From assembly GCF_024362485.1 (NCBI RefSeq), contig NZ_CP101456.1, positions 2,294,001-2,358,000 on the forward strand: a stretch of 64,000 nucleotides of DNA, in the 5' to 3' direction. Position 1 is the stretch's first letter, and each line of letters opens with the position of its first letter. The notes beneath the pieces are model-generated. The model made no database searches and had not been told where the DNA came from. It saw nothing but the letters and a program-made list of their open reading frames with translations. Below are positions 1 through 10,420 of the stretch, piece after piece. Origin of the DNA: Natronobeatus ordinarius. Lineage in GTDB: Archaea > Halobacteriota > Halobacteria > Halobacteriales > Natrialbaceae. Both the position numbers and the translations under genes were made by a program.

Positions 1-1
1 C

Positions 2-349
2 GGCTGGCGGCGGGGCACCCAGGAGCTCAGCTATCACTCCGCCGACGACTTCCGGGTGGACGACGAGCCCACCGCGGACGACGTCACCCACACCGCCCAC
101 GGGGAGGACATCGAAACGGTCATCGACGACGTCGAGGCCGAACTCGCGGTCCACTACGAGAACGGCCGCGAGGAGGTGCTGTTCGCCGAGATCGACGACG
201 TGGGCGGCTCGCGTGTGATGACCTACCTCGCGTTACTCTTTCTCGCCCACCGCAGTCGACTCGAACTCGAGCAGGACGACCTCTTCGGCGACCTCTGGAT
301 CCAGCAGCCGACGCTCGAGGCCGAGCCGAGCGAAGCGATCGCGGACTGA
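2..349 (+). CDS. scpA: Segregation and condensation protein A, C-terminal part (cut by window edge)
   Basis: The frame is open from the window edge, so this is the last ~115 residues of a longer protein. The final ~70 residues read VTYLALLFLAHR-type winged-helix sequence followed by LEQDDLFGDLWI, the usual C-terminal signature of ScpA (kleisin), which bridges the SMC heads in the condensin complex. An in-frame GTG at 56 exists but is internal, because homologous-looking sequence continues upstream of it. In haloarchaea scpA commonly follows smc, which would lie just outside the window. The identification rests on this short tail only. Confidence 0.75.
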   Translation, partial: GWRRGTQELSYHSADDFRVDDEPTADDVTHTAHGEDIETVIDDVEAELAVHYENGREEVLFAEIDDVGGSRVMTYLALLFLAHRSRLELEQDDLFGDLWIQQPTLEAEPSEAIAD

Positions 350-420
350 CCGGCACTCGGGCGCGGATCGGAGCGGCCCATCGAAAGGATTACCCGTGAC
401 TCGGCCGAGCATCCGTCTGA

Positions 421-900
421 ATGGTCGACTCACGGCCCTCGAGTCTCGATTCGGACGTCCGTCGGATCGCAAACGGGGTCGGGTTCGTGGTCCTCTGGGG
501 CTGGGTTCTCCTGTCGCTCGGTCTGCTGCCGACGTGGTTCGGCTACCCGTGGCTCGGCGCGCTCCTCTCTCTCGCCGGCCTCGTCATCTGCTGGCAGGCG
601 TGGCGGGCGTCGGCGTATCCAGTGTACACGATCGGGACGCGGCGGGACGTCACGGTCGAGCCGATCGCCGAATCTGGACTCGACTGTGACGAGTGTGGCC
701 GACCGGCAGGTGGCGGCGAACGCCGACGCTACGCCGAGCGGCGCGTCCTGTTCGGGACGACGATCGCGGTTCCGGAGTGGGGGACGAACGTCTACTGTGC
801 GGATTGTGCCGACCGGCTCGAGGCCGAGCCGACCGCGGCGGCCGACCCAGAAACCGCGGCGTGGGAGCGAGAGCGGGATCGAGATCGAGACGGCCGCTGA
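421..900 (+). CDS. Membrane protein with C-terminal CxxC zinc-ribbon-like segment
   Basis: A 159-residue protein. Residues ~18-60 form two hydrophobic helices (GFVVLWGWVLLSLGLL, then WLGALLSLAGLVICW). The soluble tail holds two CxxC pairs (CDEC near residue 90, CADC near 135), spaced like a four-cysteine zinc-binding unit, followed by a charged Arg/Asp/Glu end. The function is not known to me; small two-helix zinc-ribbon membrane proteins of this type are common and uncharacterised in haloarchaea. It stands alone between scpA and a MATE exporter. Confidence 0.7.
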   Translation: MVDSRPSSLDSDVRRIANGVGFVVLWGWVLLSLGLLPTWFGYPWLGALLSLAGLVICWQAWRASAYPVYTIGTRRDVTVEPIAESGLDCDECGRPAGGGERRRYAERRVLFGTTIAVPEWGTNVYCADCADRLEAEPTAAADPETAAWERERDRDRDGR

Positions 901-1032
901 GTTCCCGTCGGATCCGACGTCGGTCGGTAACTGCTCGAGCGGGTAGTCAACAGCGTTCACGGGTATCGCTCGTGTGCCGTGATATCATCCACTACGAGCG
1001 TTCAAGTATTCGGAACGCTATTTCGAACCGTA

Positions 1033-2496
1033 ATGCCCTCCACGGAACCCTCGAGTGCGAACGATCTGACGGAGGGCGAGCTCGTCCGGCCGATGTTCCG
1101 GCTGGCGTGGCCGCTCGTGGTCATCCAGCTGTTGCAGGTCGCCTACAACGTGGGCGACACGTTCTGGCTCGGTGCGCTCTCGCCCGACGCCGTCGGTGCG
1201 TTGAGCCTCGCGTTTCCGCTGATCTTCTTTCTGATCGCGATCGGGGGCGGCTTCACCGCGGCGGGGGCGATCCTGATCGCCCAGCACACCGGCGCTGGCA
1301 GTGACGAGGGTGGCCTGATCGCCGGGCAGACGCTCTCGTTCATCACGCTCGTCGCGATCACGCTTGGAATCGTCGGCTACCTCGTGACCGACGCGATGCT
1401 CGGGCTGTTGCCCGCCGACGCCGAGACGAGTGCGCGGATTATTCCGCTGGCCGCCGACTACATGCGCATCTTCTTCCTGGGGATGCCGTTTCTGTTCGGC
1501 TTTTTCGTCTTCGTCTCGCTCATGCGGGGCTACGGCAACACCCACGCCCCGATGCGGGTGATGATCGTCAGCGTCGTACTCAACCTCGCGCTCGACCCGC
1601 TGTTGATCTTCGGCGTCGGCCCCTTCCCCCGCCTCGAGATCGAAGGGGCCGCCGTCGCGACCGTCCTCTCGCGGGCAGTGGCGACCGCGATCGGCGTCTA
1701 CGTCCTGTTCTATACGGATCTGGGCCCGGAGATCGAAGCCGGCCACCTCGTTCCCCGTCCCGCCTACGTCTGGAAGATCACGCGACTGGGCGTGCCGACC
1801 GCGCTCGAGCAGTCGATGAGCTCGCTCGCGATGGTCACGATGACGGCGATGGTCGCGACGTTCCCGCCCGCGGTGGTGGCGGCCTACGGCCTCGGAAACC
1901 GGCTGATCTCGCTGGCGTTCCTCCCGGCGATGGGGATGGGACAGGCGACGGACACGATCGTCGGACAGAATCTGGGTGCCGGAAAACCGGAGCGAGCCGA
2001 GCGAGCGACGTGGCTGGCGTCGGGAGTCGTCGCGGTGGTGATGGGCGTCGCGGGGCTGGTGGCGTTTCTCTTCCCGGAGCCGATCGTCGCCGTCTTCCTG
2101 ACCGCCGACGTCGAGGGGCGGGCGGCGACGCTCGCCTACGGCAGCACGTACCTCCAGTTCGCCGCCGTCATGTTCGTGTTCATGGGCGTCTTGCAGGTGA
2201 TCCTCGGGGCGTTCCGCGGCGCGGGGAACACGAAGACGGCGCTCGCGTTCTCGGTCCTGGCTCTCTGGGTAGGCCGGGTTCCGACGACATACGTCCTCGT
2301 GTTCGTCCTGGCCTGGGGGACGACCGGAATCTGGCTCGGCATGGTCACCGGCAACGTCGTGGGCATGATCGCCGCCGTCGCGTGGTTCACCCGCGGAACG
2401 TGGAAAGGGTCGCTCCTAGAAGAGGACGAGGCGGACGAACGTGAGGCCGAACCCGAGACCGAAATCGAGTCGGCGACAGCGACGCTCGAGGACTGA
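1033..2496 (+). CDS. MATE family multidrug/cation antiporter
   Basis: A 487-residue integral membrane protein with about twelve hydrophobic segments in two similar halves, typical of the MATE family, which exports cationic drugs or metabolites in exchange for Na+ or H+. Recognisable MATE sequence includes LVVIQLLQVAYNVGDTFWLG near the N-terminus and the second-half segment GMGQATDTIVGQNLGAGKPE. I chose ATG 1033 over the upstream in-frame GTG at 979 because the extra 18 residues are not MATE-like and the length then fits the family (450-490). The tail is acidic, as usual in halophiles. The substrate cannot be told from sequence. Confidence 0.92.
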   Translation: MPSTEPSSANDLTEGELVRPMFRLAWPLVVIQLLQVAYNVGDTFWLGALSPDAVGALSLAFPLIFFLIAIGGGFTAAGAILIAQHTGAGSDEGGLIAGQTLSFITLVAITLGIVGYLVTDAMLGLLPADAETSARIIPLAADYMRIFFLGMPFLFGFFVFVSLMRGYGNTHAPMRVMIVSVVLNLALDPLLIFGVGPFPRLEIEGAAVATVLSRAVATAIGVYVLFYTDLGPEIEAGHLVPRPAYVWKITRLGVPTALEQSMSSLAMVTMTAMVATFPPAVVAAYGLGNRLISLAFLPAMGMGQATDTIVGQNLGAGKPERAERATWLASGVVAVVMGVAGLVAFLFPEPIVAVFLTADVEGRAATLAYGSTYLQFAAVMFVFMGVLQVILGAFRGAGNTKTALAFSVLALWVGRVPTTYVLVFVLAWGTTGIWLGMVTGNVVGMIAAVAWFTRGTWKGSLLEEDEADEREAEPETEIESATATLED

Positions 2497-2722
2497 CAGC
2501 GCCCTCGTGGCTGGATACCGATACGGACCGCCGTGGCAGTTCCGGTGCAATCGCGACCCCTGGCGTTGCAGCGGTACATCGGTACAGCAATCCGCACGAG
2601 TCCCTACAGGACGAGTCGCGAGCGCTGGAATCGACGTCCAGCCGACGGTATCGACAGTCGTGATTCGAGATGGAGTGAAACCCATACGCGAGTGAAAAAG
2701 ACGGAACCCGGTGAAACGGCTC

Positions 2723-2956
2723 TCAGTGCGTCGCCGCTCGTACGCGCCGGACGTCGATCAGATCTTCGTGGAGTCCCTCCCCGTCACAGTCCTCGTTCGG
2801 ACACTCGTAGTGCCACCCGTCCTGTGTGGCGTCTCGCTCCCGGAACCGATCACCACATACCTGACAGAAAAGCTGTCCCTCCGCACACGTATCTCGGTGT
2901 AACTCGAGGGCGAGCTCGGTCTGGAACGACTGATTACAGTTTCGACAGGTGTGCAT
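2723..2956 (-). CDS. Small C2H2 / CxxC zinc-finger protein
   Basis: A 77-residue protein starting MHTCRNCNQSFQTELALELH, a classical CxxC-x12-HxxxxC finger, followed by a second zinc-binding unit (CQVCGDRF ... H-x-C-PNEDC). Such tiny two-finger proteins are common in haloarchaea and are thought to bind nucleic acid or protein; no specific role is known to me. It is monocistronic, downstream of fumC on the same strand but separated from it by 371 bases. Confidence 0.8.
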   Translation of the reverse strand: MHTCRNCNQSFQTELALELHRDTCAEGQLFCQVCGDRFRERDATQDGWHYECPNEDCDGEGLHEDLIDVRRVRAATH

Positions 2957-3327
2957 ATTACGTCTGACGATACCCTCCGTAAAAACTGCTTGGGTTCTTT
3001 TATTCCGTCGAGAACGTGGGTGATTCGGTGTCTCTGTGCCGATTTAGATCGGACGTTCCGTGAAGAAAGACGGACAAAATCTGGATAGTACTCGAATCCG
3101 AGTATCCAATCGGCTGCCAGAACGGGCTGTTACAAATTGCCGTGGCAAATTCTGGCACTCTCGCCGAGCGAGTATATGATTCCGTTCTGCCACGACCGAC
3201 GGCAGCCGAGTCTCGTGGACTCTCCTGCACAGAGTCGCGACGGGTTCGTTTCGTGTGTGTTCCAGGACGACGGGATCGCTTCACGTACGTCCCAGTGTGA
3301 CGACCCGGGAAGCTCGCTCAGTGACGC
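2957..3327. other. 371-base stretch without a gene, one imperfect hairpin
   Basis: No credible reading frame was seen. The one notable structure is an imperfect inverted repeat at about 3083-3107 (GGATA-GT-ACTCG / CGAGTATCC), lying downstream of fumC, which is read leftward. It could end fumC transcription or be an operator for the zinc-finger gene; neither is shown. Confidence 0.4.
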
Positions 3328-4737
<1,410 letters not shown>

Positions 4738-4855
4738 ACGCGAGACGTCACGTCGGGTGGGGTAAAAGCCACCGAAACGTGCCGATCTTGACCTCGTCGA
4801 CCGCTCTTGCCGACCGAGAACGAGAACGACCCAGCTGAGGTGGAGCGGCGACAGG

Positions 4856-6667
4856 TCAGACGAACTCGATCGTCCCGTCGCCTGCGTCCGGACCCGACCG
4901 CTCCTGGATCGCCACCTGTAGCTTCTCGCGGGACTCGTCGTGGACCTCCCGGGCAACCTCGAGGTTCACGTCGTAGATCGTCGGCGTCCCCCGGAAGAAC
5001 GTCTGAGAGCTCGCCGTGTCGACGACCAGCGAGGCGAGCCCGAGTCGGCGCTGAAAGATCGACCGCCGGTTGTTGATCGTCTGCACCCGGTAGTAGGGGA
5101 TCACGGTCGTCTGGCGGCGCCAGAACCCCGAGCGGATCACGAGGTGGTCCGTGCCGACGTAGTAGCCGAGGTGCACCCACCGGAGGTGAGCGGCGACCGG
5201 CACCGCGAGGAAGACGACTGTGGCGTAGTACCAGGCCTCGAGCGGCGTCGCGAGCGTGATGCCGTAGGCGACGAGCACGACGGCGCCGGCGACGAGCGAG
5301 TAGCGCACGAGGTAGCGGCGACGAGCGACCGTCGTCGGCCGGTGGAACGACGGCTTCTCGAGGTCGGTGAAGCGTTCGGCGAAGCCGTAGACGCGGCCGC
5401 GTTTGGCCAGGGGGACGGCCGACTGGCTGCCGCCGCTGCTGTCGGGGCCGTAGCCCGCCGTCTCGACCCAGAGGCCGGCGTAACCGATCAGCCGCTGGAT
5501 CGGGTTGTCGGTGACGGTCACCGACTGGACCTTCTCGACCGGGATCGAGCCGCTGTAGTTCTGGAGCAGGCCGCGCTCGTAGACGAGGTCGTCGCCGGCC
5601 CGGCCGAGCCGGAAGCCGTAGTAGCTGACGAAGGTGTAGCCCGCCCCGAGCAGGTAGGTGAAGACGACCAGGTGGACGAACGAGACCAGGCTCAGGATCA
5701 CGTAGTTCCGGGGCGTCGCGGTGGCGAGATCCGCCGGCCCGCCGACCGGCTCGGAGACGGTGAGCAGGAACTCGAGGGCCGTCTCGGCGGCGAGGAAGGC
5801 GATGAACACCACGCCGGCTGCGGCGGCGAGCCGGAACGAGGCGAGCGAGTACAGCAGCAGTTCGCGCGAGTCGAGCCGGAAGAGGAGCTTCGGCCGGTAC
5901 TCCGCCACGAAGTCGTCGACCGCCGCCTCGTCAGCCCGTTCGGCGAGCCGACCGTCGTCGGGCCCTTCGTCCCACTCGACCTCGCCGAATTCGTCGGCGG
6001 CCTCGGAGTCTACGTCGACGGCCTCGAAGTCTGTGTCCGCGCTGACGGTATCGGCCTCGGTGTCCGTGGTCTCGGCGTCTACTCCCTCGAGGTCCGCCTC
6101 GTCGATTCGGTCGGCGTCGGCGTCCTCGAGGGTGGTCTCCTCGGCGTCGACGTCGGCTGGCGCTTCGTCGGTTTCGTCTTGCGCGCCGGTGGCCGCCTGT
6201 CTGGCGTTCCGACGCCGGGCTTTCGACTCGGCCGTTCGCCGCCGAATTTCGCGCTGGAGGCGGTCGGCTTCGTCCTCGCTCACGAAGTTGAGCACCGCTT
6301 CGGTCGCGCCGCCGCCGGCGGTCTCGACGTTGACGACGGCGAGGCCGAACAGCCGGAAGACGACGCCCTGTCTGACGTCGACGTTCTGAACCCGGTGGTA
6401 CGGAATCTCCCGATCCCGGCGGGAGAAGACCCCCGAGGCCAGGTCGAACGTGTCCGCGGTGAGTTCGTACTCGAACCGGGAGTAGTAGGTGATCCCGTAG
6501 GCCGCCCCGAGGGCGAACCCGAGTGGCGCGGCGACGACTGTCCAGCCGCCGCTGACGAGGTCGAAGACAGCCGCGAGGACCGTGACGAGCACGAACGCGA
6601 GGAACGCACCCGATACCCCCCGGTTGAGCGCCATCATGACGGCAGTCAGCGGGTGGAGTCGGTTCAT
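4856..6667 (-). CDS. PH-domain membrane protein, YdbT-like, with acidic insert
   Basis: A 603-residue membrane protein with three copies of the bacterial-type PH domain (bPH2/DUF304), each following a pair of transmembrane helices: first near residues 60-150 (IPYHRVQNVDVRQ), second near 400-470 (IPVEKVQSVTVTDNP) and third near 520-600 (IPYYRVQTINNRRS). Between the first and second lies ~130 residues of almost pure Asp/Glu/Ala/Thr low complexity, absent from the bacterial YdbT relatives I know. The start ATG overlaps the stop of the upstream partner by four bases (ATGA), so the two are co-translated. YdbS/YdbT pairs occur together in bacteria, where a role in antimicrobial resistance and membrane stress has been proposed. 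Confidence 0.88.
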   Translation of the reverse strand: MNRLHPLTAVMMALNRGVSGAFLAFVLVTVLAAVFDLVSGGWTVVAAPLGFALGAAYGITYYSRFEYELTADTFDLASGVFSRRDREIPYHRVQNVDVRQGVVFRLFGLAVVNVETAGGGATEAVLNFVSEDEADRLQREIRRRTAESKARRRNARQAATGAQDETDEAPADVDAEETTLEDADADRIDEADLEGVDAETTDTEADTVSADTDFEAVDVDSEAADEFGEVEWDEGPDDGRLAERADEAAVDDFVAEYRPKLLFRLDSRELLLYSLASFRLAAAAGVVFIAFLAAETALEFLLTVSEPVGGPADLATATPRNYVILSLVSFVHLVVFTYLLGAGYTFVSYYGFRLGRAGDDLVYERGLLQNYSGSIPVEKVQSVTVTDNPIQRLIGYAGLWVETAGYGPDSSGGSQSAVPLAKRGRVYGFAERFTDLEKPSFHRPTTVARRRYLVRYSLVAGAVVLVAYGITLATPLEAWYYATVVFLAVPVAAHLRWVHLGYYVGTDHLVIRSGFWRRQTTVIPYYRVQTINNRRSIFQRRLGLASLVVDTASSQTFFRGTPTIYDVNLEVAREVHDESREKLQVAIQERSGPDAGDGTIEFV

Positions 6668-7125
6668 ACCGCGTCGCCACCCTCGCTCTCGACGGCGAGG
6701 TCTCGGAGCGTGTCCTGAAGCTTTCGCGCCCGATCGGGCGTCAGCCCCGGGATCCTGACGTCGGCGTTGCGCGAGCCCGCCGTGTAGACGACGACGCTCG
6801 AGAGCCCGAGCGCGCGCTCTATGGGTCCAAACCGGGTGTCGACGTGCTGGACGCGCACGAACGGGACGGACGTCTCGACGAACGTGATCACGCCCCGCTC
6901 GAGGTAGAGGGAGTCCTCCTGGAGTTCGAAGCGCCACTTCTGGTAGAGGCGGACGGCGTAGGTGACGCCAAGGAGCAAGACGAGCGCCCCCGCACCGAGC
7001 GGGAGGGCGATCGGCAACGAGTAGAGCTGGCCGTCGACCCCCGCGAGAACGACGCCGAGAACGATCGCGCCGAGCGCTGCCTGCGCGATCCAGAGGACCC
7101 TGATCCGTGGATTCAGCGATTCCAT
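6664..7125 (-). CDS. PH-domain membrane protein, YdbS-like
   Basis: A 153-residue protein with two N-terminal transmembrane helices (~10-55) followed by one bPH2/DUF304 domain that holds the family sequence VPFVRVQHVDTRFGPIERALGL. It is the first gene of a two-gene unit with the larger PH protein, overlapping it by four bases. The start is the ATG of MESLNPRIRVLW, with an AT-rich stretch just before it. Its biochemical role is unknown; the pair arrangement is the best clue that the two form one membrane complex. Confidence 0.88.
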   Translation of the reverse strand: MESLNPRIRVLWIAQAALGAIVLGVVLAGVDGQLYSLPIALPLGAGALVLLLGVTYAVRLYQKWRFELQEDSLYLERGVITFVETSVPFVRVQHVDTRFGPIERALGLSSVVVYTAGSRNADVRIPGLTPDRARKLQDTLRDLAVESEGGDAV

Positions 7126-7198
7126 ACCTGAATTGTATCAACAACAGACGATAAAGCCCCGGTTCTCGGTCGTTCGGTGCGTTCGGTTTCGATCCGGC

Positions 7199-7447
7199 CT
7201 AGTACTCTTCGTACTCTTCGGGGGTGTACGTCGAGAGCTCGAGGGCGTGGATGTCGGTGGTCATGTGTTCGCCCAGCGCATCGTACACCAGCTGGTGTTG
7301 GGAAACCAGCGTGAGTCCCTCGAACGCAGGCGAGACGACCGTCGCCGCGAGGTGGTCGTCGTCGTGTTTGTCTCGAGCGCGCGTGACGGTCGCCTCGGCG
7401 TCCTCGAGTTCGGCCTCGATGAGTCGCTCGACGTCTTCGGGTGTCAT
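7199..7447 (-). CDS. BolA/IbaG family protein
   Basis: An 82-residue protein of the BolA fold. The sequence LVYDALGEHMTTDIHALELSTYTP near the C-terminus matches the BolA consensus (QhxVYxALxxxM ... IHALxLxTxTP). BolA proteins work with monothiol glutaredoxins in iron-sulfur cluster handling in bacteria and eukaryotes. The start ATG at 7447 gives MTPEDVERLIEAELEDAEATV, the usual N-terminus; the open frame extends further upstream but without family resemblance. It diverges from the next gene over about 90 bases. Confidence 0.9.
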   Translation of the reverse strand: MTPEDVERLIEAELEDAEATVTRARDKHDDDHLAATVVSPAFEGLTLVSQHQLVYDALGEHMTTDIHALELSTYTPEEYEEY

Positions 7448-7507
7448 ACCGGGACCGTGGTGGGCTCGGCCCAAAAGCGCCGCGGTCCCGGACGAATCGA
7501 CCGCCGG

Positions 7508-7514
7508 GTTTAAG
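7508..7514 (+). promoter_or_regulatory. TATA-like element of a leaderless promoter
   Basis: GTTTAAG lies about 28 bases before the ATG at 7539, the expected TATA distance for a leaderless haloarchaeal transcript. No Shine-Dalgarno sequence is present before that start. Confidence 0.5.
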
Positions 7515-7538
7515 CGCTCTGCCGACGCGGTCGCCGAC

Positions 7539-8048
7539 ATGTCACTCGCAGCTGAGACGCGCCGAGCCGTCGAGGAGCACCCGTTTCTCGTCGTAGCGCT
7601 CCGGGCAGGCGTCGTCAACTACACCGCCGCCGCCCGCTTTCTCGAGGTCGACGGCGAGGTTGACGGCGAGGTCGACGCCGTCGCGACGGCGCTCCGGCGG
7701 TACGCCGAGGAGCTGCCCGACTACGAGACGGGCGCGGCCGACGCCCGCGTCTCGATGCAGAGCGGGATCGAGCCGGTCGACGAGCTCGAGGACGCCCTGC
7801 TGGTCGTCGGCGGGACGGCGTTCGGCCCCGGAGACGGGAGTCGGACGGCCATCGTCGCCACGGGGGCCGTCGACGCGTCGGCGCTCGCCGCGACGATCCA
7901 GGCGCTCGAACTCGAAGGAACCGACGTCCTCGCCGCGGGCGTCGGCACGGAGGCGATGGTCGTCGTCGTCGACCGACTCGACGGGGCGACCGCGGTCCGG
8001 GCAGTCGAGCGAGCGCTCGAGGGGGTACCACGGCTCGCTCGGGACTGA
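7539..8048 (+). CDS. Conserved haloarchaeal protein of unknown function
   Basis: A 169-residue soluble alpha/beta protein beginning MSLAAETRRAVEEHPFLVVA. The N-terminal half resembles a small helical domain (ALRAGVVNYTAAARFLEVDG); the C-terminal half is a Val/Ala-rich alternating pattern (AIVATGAVDASALAATIQAL, TEAMVVVVDRL) that looks like an ACT- or regulator-type fold. I recognise it only as a haloarchaeal conserved family; no function is known to me. It is preceded by a TATA-like element and followed by cysS on the same strand. Confidence 0.75.
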   Translation: MSLAAETRRAVEEHPFLVVALRAGVVNYTAAARFLEVDGEVDGEVDAVATALRRYAEELPDYETGAADARVSMQSGIEPVDELEDALLVVGGTAFGPGDGSRTAIVATGAVDASALAATIQALELEGTDVLAAGVGTEAMVVVVDRLDGATAVRAVERALEGVPRLARD

Positions 8049-8078
8049 CGGTCGGTCGCCTCGAGGCGTCAACAAACG

Positions 8079-8085
8079 GTTTAAT
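8079..8085 (+). promoter_or_regulatory. TATA-like element before cysS
   Basis: GTTTAAT lies 28 bases before the cysS ATG at 8111 with no ribosome binding site between, consistent with leaderless transcription. Confidence 0.5.
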
Positions 8086-8110
8086 GTTCGCCCGCGGGTA
8101 GAGGCGGGCA

Positions 8111-9595
8111 ATGACCCTGCACGTGACGAACACGTTGACGGGCGAGAAGGAGCCGTTCGAGCCACAGGACCCCGACGACGTCTTGCTCTACTACTGTGGC
8201 CTGACGGTCTCTGACCCGCCTCACCTCGGCCACGCCCGCTCGTGGGTGCACGTCGACGTGATGCACCGCTGGCTCGAACACCTCGGCTACGGCGTCCGCC
8301 ACGTCGAGAACTTCACGGACGTCAACGAGAAGATCGTCGCCCGCGTCGGCCAGGACGACCTGGGCGAGTCCGAAGCCGAAGTCGCCCGCACCTACGTCAG
8401 GGAGACGCTCGCCGCGATGCGGTCGCTCAACCTGCTCCGGGCGACGGTCTACCCGCGCGTCTCAGAGCACGTCCCCGAAATCATCGAGCTGATCGAGACG
8501 CTGGTCGAGTCGGGTTACGCCTACGAGTCGAACGGCTCGGTCTACTTCGACGTGACTCGCTTTTCGGAGTACGGCAAGCTCTCGAACCAGGACCTCGAGG
8601 AGATCGAGTCCCAGGGTGATCCCGACGAGCGATCGGAAAAGCGCCACCCGGCGGACTTCGCGCTCTGGAAGGCCGGCGGCGTCGATCCCGAGGCCGTCCG
8701 CGAGCACGCCAAAGGAGCCGTCTGGGAGCGCCCGCCAGAGGGCCAGACCTGGGACTCGCCGTGGGGTGCGGGCCGACCCGGCTGGCACATCGAGTGCTCG
8801 GCGATGAGCATGACCCACCTCGGGGAAACCTTAGACGTCCACGTCGGCGGCCGGGACCTCGTCTTCCCCCACCACGAGAACGAGATCGCCCAGTCTGAGG
8901 CCGCCACCGGCCAGCCGTTTGCGACGTACTGGCTGCACTGTGAGCTGTTCCAGATGGACGAGGAGAAGATGTCCTCGAGTCTGGGCAACTTCGTCACCGT
9001 CGCCGACGCGGTCGAGGGGTGGGGCGCCAACGTCCTCCGAACGTTCCTCACCGCCGGTTCCTACAACAGCCAGCAGCTCTACTCTGACGAGACGATCGCC
9101 GAGGCGAAAGAGCGGTGGGAACGACTCGAGCGCGCCCACGAACGCGCGACCGCGGCTATCGACTCCCCCGACGCGGGGACGAAGGTCGAAGCCGCCGCGC
9201 TCAGAGAAACCGTCGAGACGGCTCGTGAGTCGTTCACCGACGCGATGAACGACGACTTCAACACCCGCGAGGCCCAGTCCGCGCTGCTCGAGGTCGCCGC
9301 CGCGGTCAACCGCCACGTCGACGCCGAGGAGTACGACTACCGCGGCCTCCGGCGGGCGGTCGAGACGCTCGAGGAACTCGGCTGGGTGCTCGGCCTCGCT
9401 TTCGACGGCGATTCGACCGGGCAGGCCGACCTCGCCGGCGACGTCGTCGACCTCGTCCTCGAGATCCGCGAGGACGAGCGGACGGCGGGCAACTACGAGC
9501 GAGCCGACGCGTTGCGCGACGAACTCGAGGCCCTCGGCGTCGAGGTGCAAGACACCGACGAGGGGCCGACCTACCGGCTCCCGTCGGACGGCTGA
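8111..9595 (+). CDS. cysS: Cysteine--tRNA ligase
   Basis: A 494-residue class I aminoacyl-tRNA synthetase that charges tRNA-Cys. The zinc-binding Cys of YYCGLTVSDPPHLGHARS (~residue 29) and the HIGH-type motif PHLGH (~37-41) are present, as are the second zinc site GWHIECSAMS with downstream HHENEIAQSE, and the KMSKS-type loop EEKMSSSLGN near residue 285. The C-terminal helical anticodon-recognition region (DDFNTREAQSALLEV, later AGNYERADALRDELEALGVEVQDT) is complete. Start and length fit the family. It stands as its own transcription unit. Confidence 0.97.
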   Translation: MTLHVTNTLTGEKEPFEPQDPDDVLLYYCGLTVSDPPHLGHARSWVHVDVMHRWLEHLGYGVRHVENFTDVNEKIVARVGQDDLGESEAEVARTYVRETLAAMRSLNLLRATVYPRVSEHVPEIIELIETLVESGYAYESNGSVYFDVTRFSEYGKLSNQDLEEIESQGDPDERSEKRHPADFALWKAGGVDPEAVREHAKGAVWERPPEGQTWDSPWGAGRPGWHIECSAMSMTHLGETLDVHVGGRDLVFPHHENEIAQSEAATGQPFATYWLHCELFQMDEEKMSSSLGNFVTVADAVEGWGANVLRTFLTAGSYNSQQLYSDETIAEAKERWERLERAHERATAAIDSPDAGTKVEAAALRETVETARESFTDAMNDDFNTREAQSALLEVAAAVNRHVDAEEYDYRGLRRAVETLEELGWVLGLAFDGDSTGQADLAGDVVDLVLEIREDERTAGNYERADALRDELEALGVEVQDTDEGPTYRLPSDG

Positions 9596-9683
9596 TCCCG
9601 CGTTCCAAGATCGGTCAGTACAGGCGAAGCGTCTGTCGTTCAGCAGACATCTATATCACGGTGAACACCTCACTTTCATCTGA

Positions 9684-10022
9684 ATGACCGCCCTCCACAC
9701 GCTTCAAAATCGAATCCGTCCGGGAATTTTATTAGTTATAGTGGCAATTGTCGGGGCTGGCACCTACTTTGAATTCGTGTATTTTGGACCGCCCACTCTC
9801 TATACAGTCGTGCTTTGGCTCATCGTCGTACCCATGTTGCTCACAGCGACAGTTTCAGGTATTCGAAACGATCCGCTCTACCAGCCGGTTATGTATGGCG
9901 TATTTATCGCAATCGGCGTCCTACAATATCTTGACGGAAATTGGTTCCTTCTCGCTGGGCTACTCATCCTTTACGGAGTTATCGGGCTGGGCTTTGAACT
10001 TCGTAATCGAAGCGACTCATGA
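9684..10022 (+). CDS. Small membrane protein, unknown
   Basis: A 112-residue protein with four hydrophobic stretches (about residues 14-30, 38-56, 67-83 and 88-104) and short charged ends. Its codon use is markedly more A/T-rich than the flanking cysS, which suggests a gene of different origin. A CTATATCA element about 30 bases before the ATG at 9684 could be its TATA box. I do not recognise the family. The frame is consistent throughout and carries hydrophobic periodicity, so I think it is expressed. Confidence 0.6.
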   Translation: MTALHTLQNRIRPGILLVIVAIVGAGTYFEFVYFGPPTLYTVVLWLIVVPMLLTATVSGIRNDPLYQPVMYGVFIAIGVLQYLDGNWFLLAGLLILYGVIGLGFELRNRSDS

Positions 10023-10420
10023 TATCCACGTCCACAGTACTGGCTTTGCAGACTAGTTCTCACGGCTAGTTCAGGACAGCTATGGCGGAATAGACGTAAT
10101 CTCTATGCTGCACTAATTCTCTGGATGTTGTACGCCGCTTGAGACACTTGATATATGGGTCGAGCGAGATGTGCCGGAGACAGGGCGCGAGTCTTGCACG
10201 GCAACTCGATTTGTTCGAAGTAGCTGAGAGCGGTCAAGACTGGGTGTACACCTACCACAACAAGTAACAACCCATACACAATCTATCAAAACCCGGTGTA
10301 AAATGGGGAAGAGTTATTCGACGGATAAAATAAATGAATAGCAACACATCCGAGATGCCTCTAATCATTTTATCACGACCGGCCAAACGTCGGATTGGGA
10401 AGTAAAGAGGTAGTACAAAG
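10023..10420. other. 398-base stretch without an intact gene
   Basis: Low-GC DNA. The only coding-like trace is a short frame ending at 10267, from about 10169, whose tail reads LDLFEVAESGQDWVYTYHNK. It looks like the C-terminal end of a lost gene; the start region is missing and I cannot name the parent. Otherwise nothing was seen. Confidence 0.35.

Noticed and set aside
4940-6718. 592-codon plus-strand gene over the PH-domain gene
   Set aside because: It is antisense to clear PH domains and has no domain of its own.
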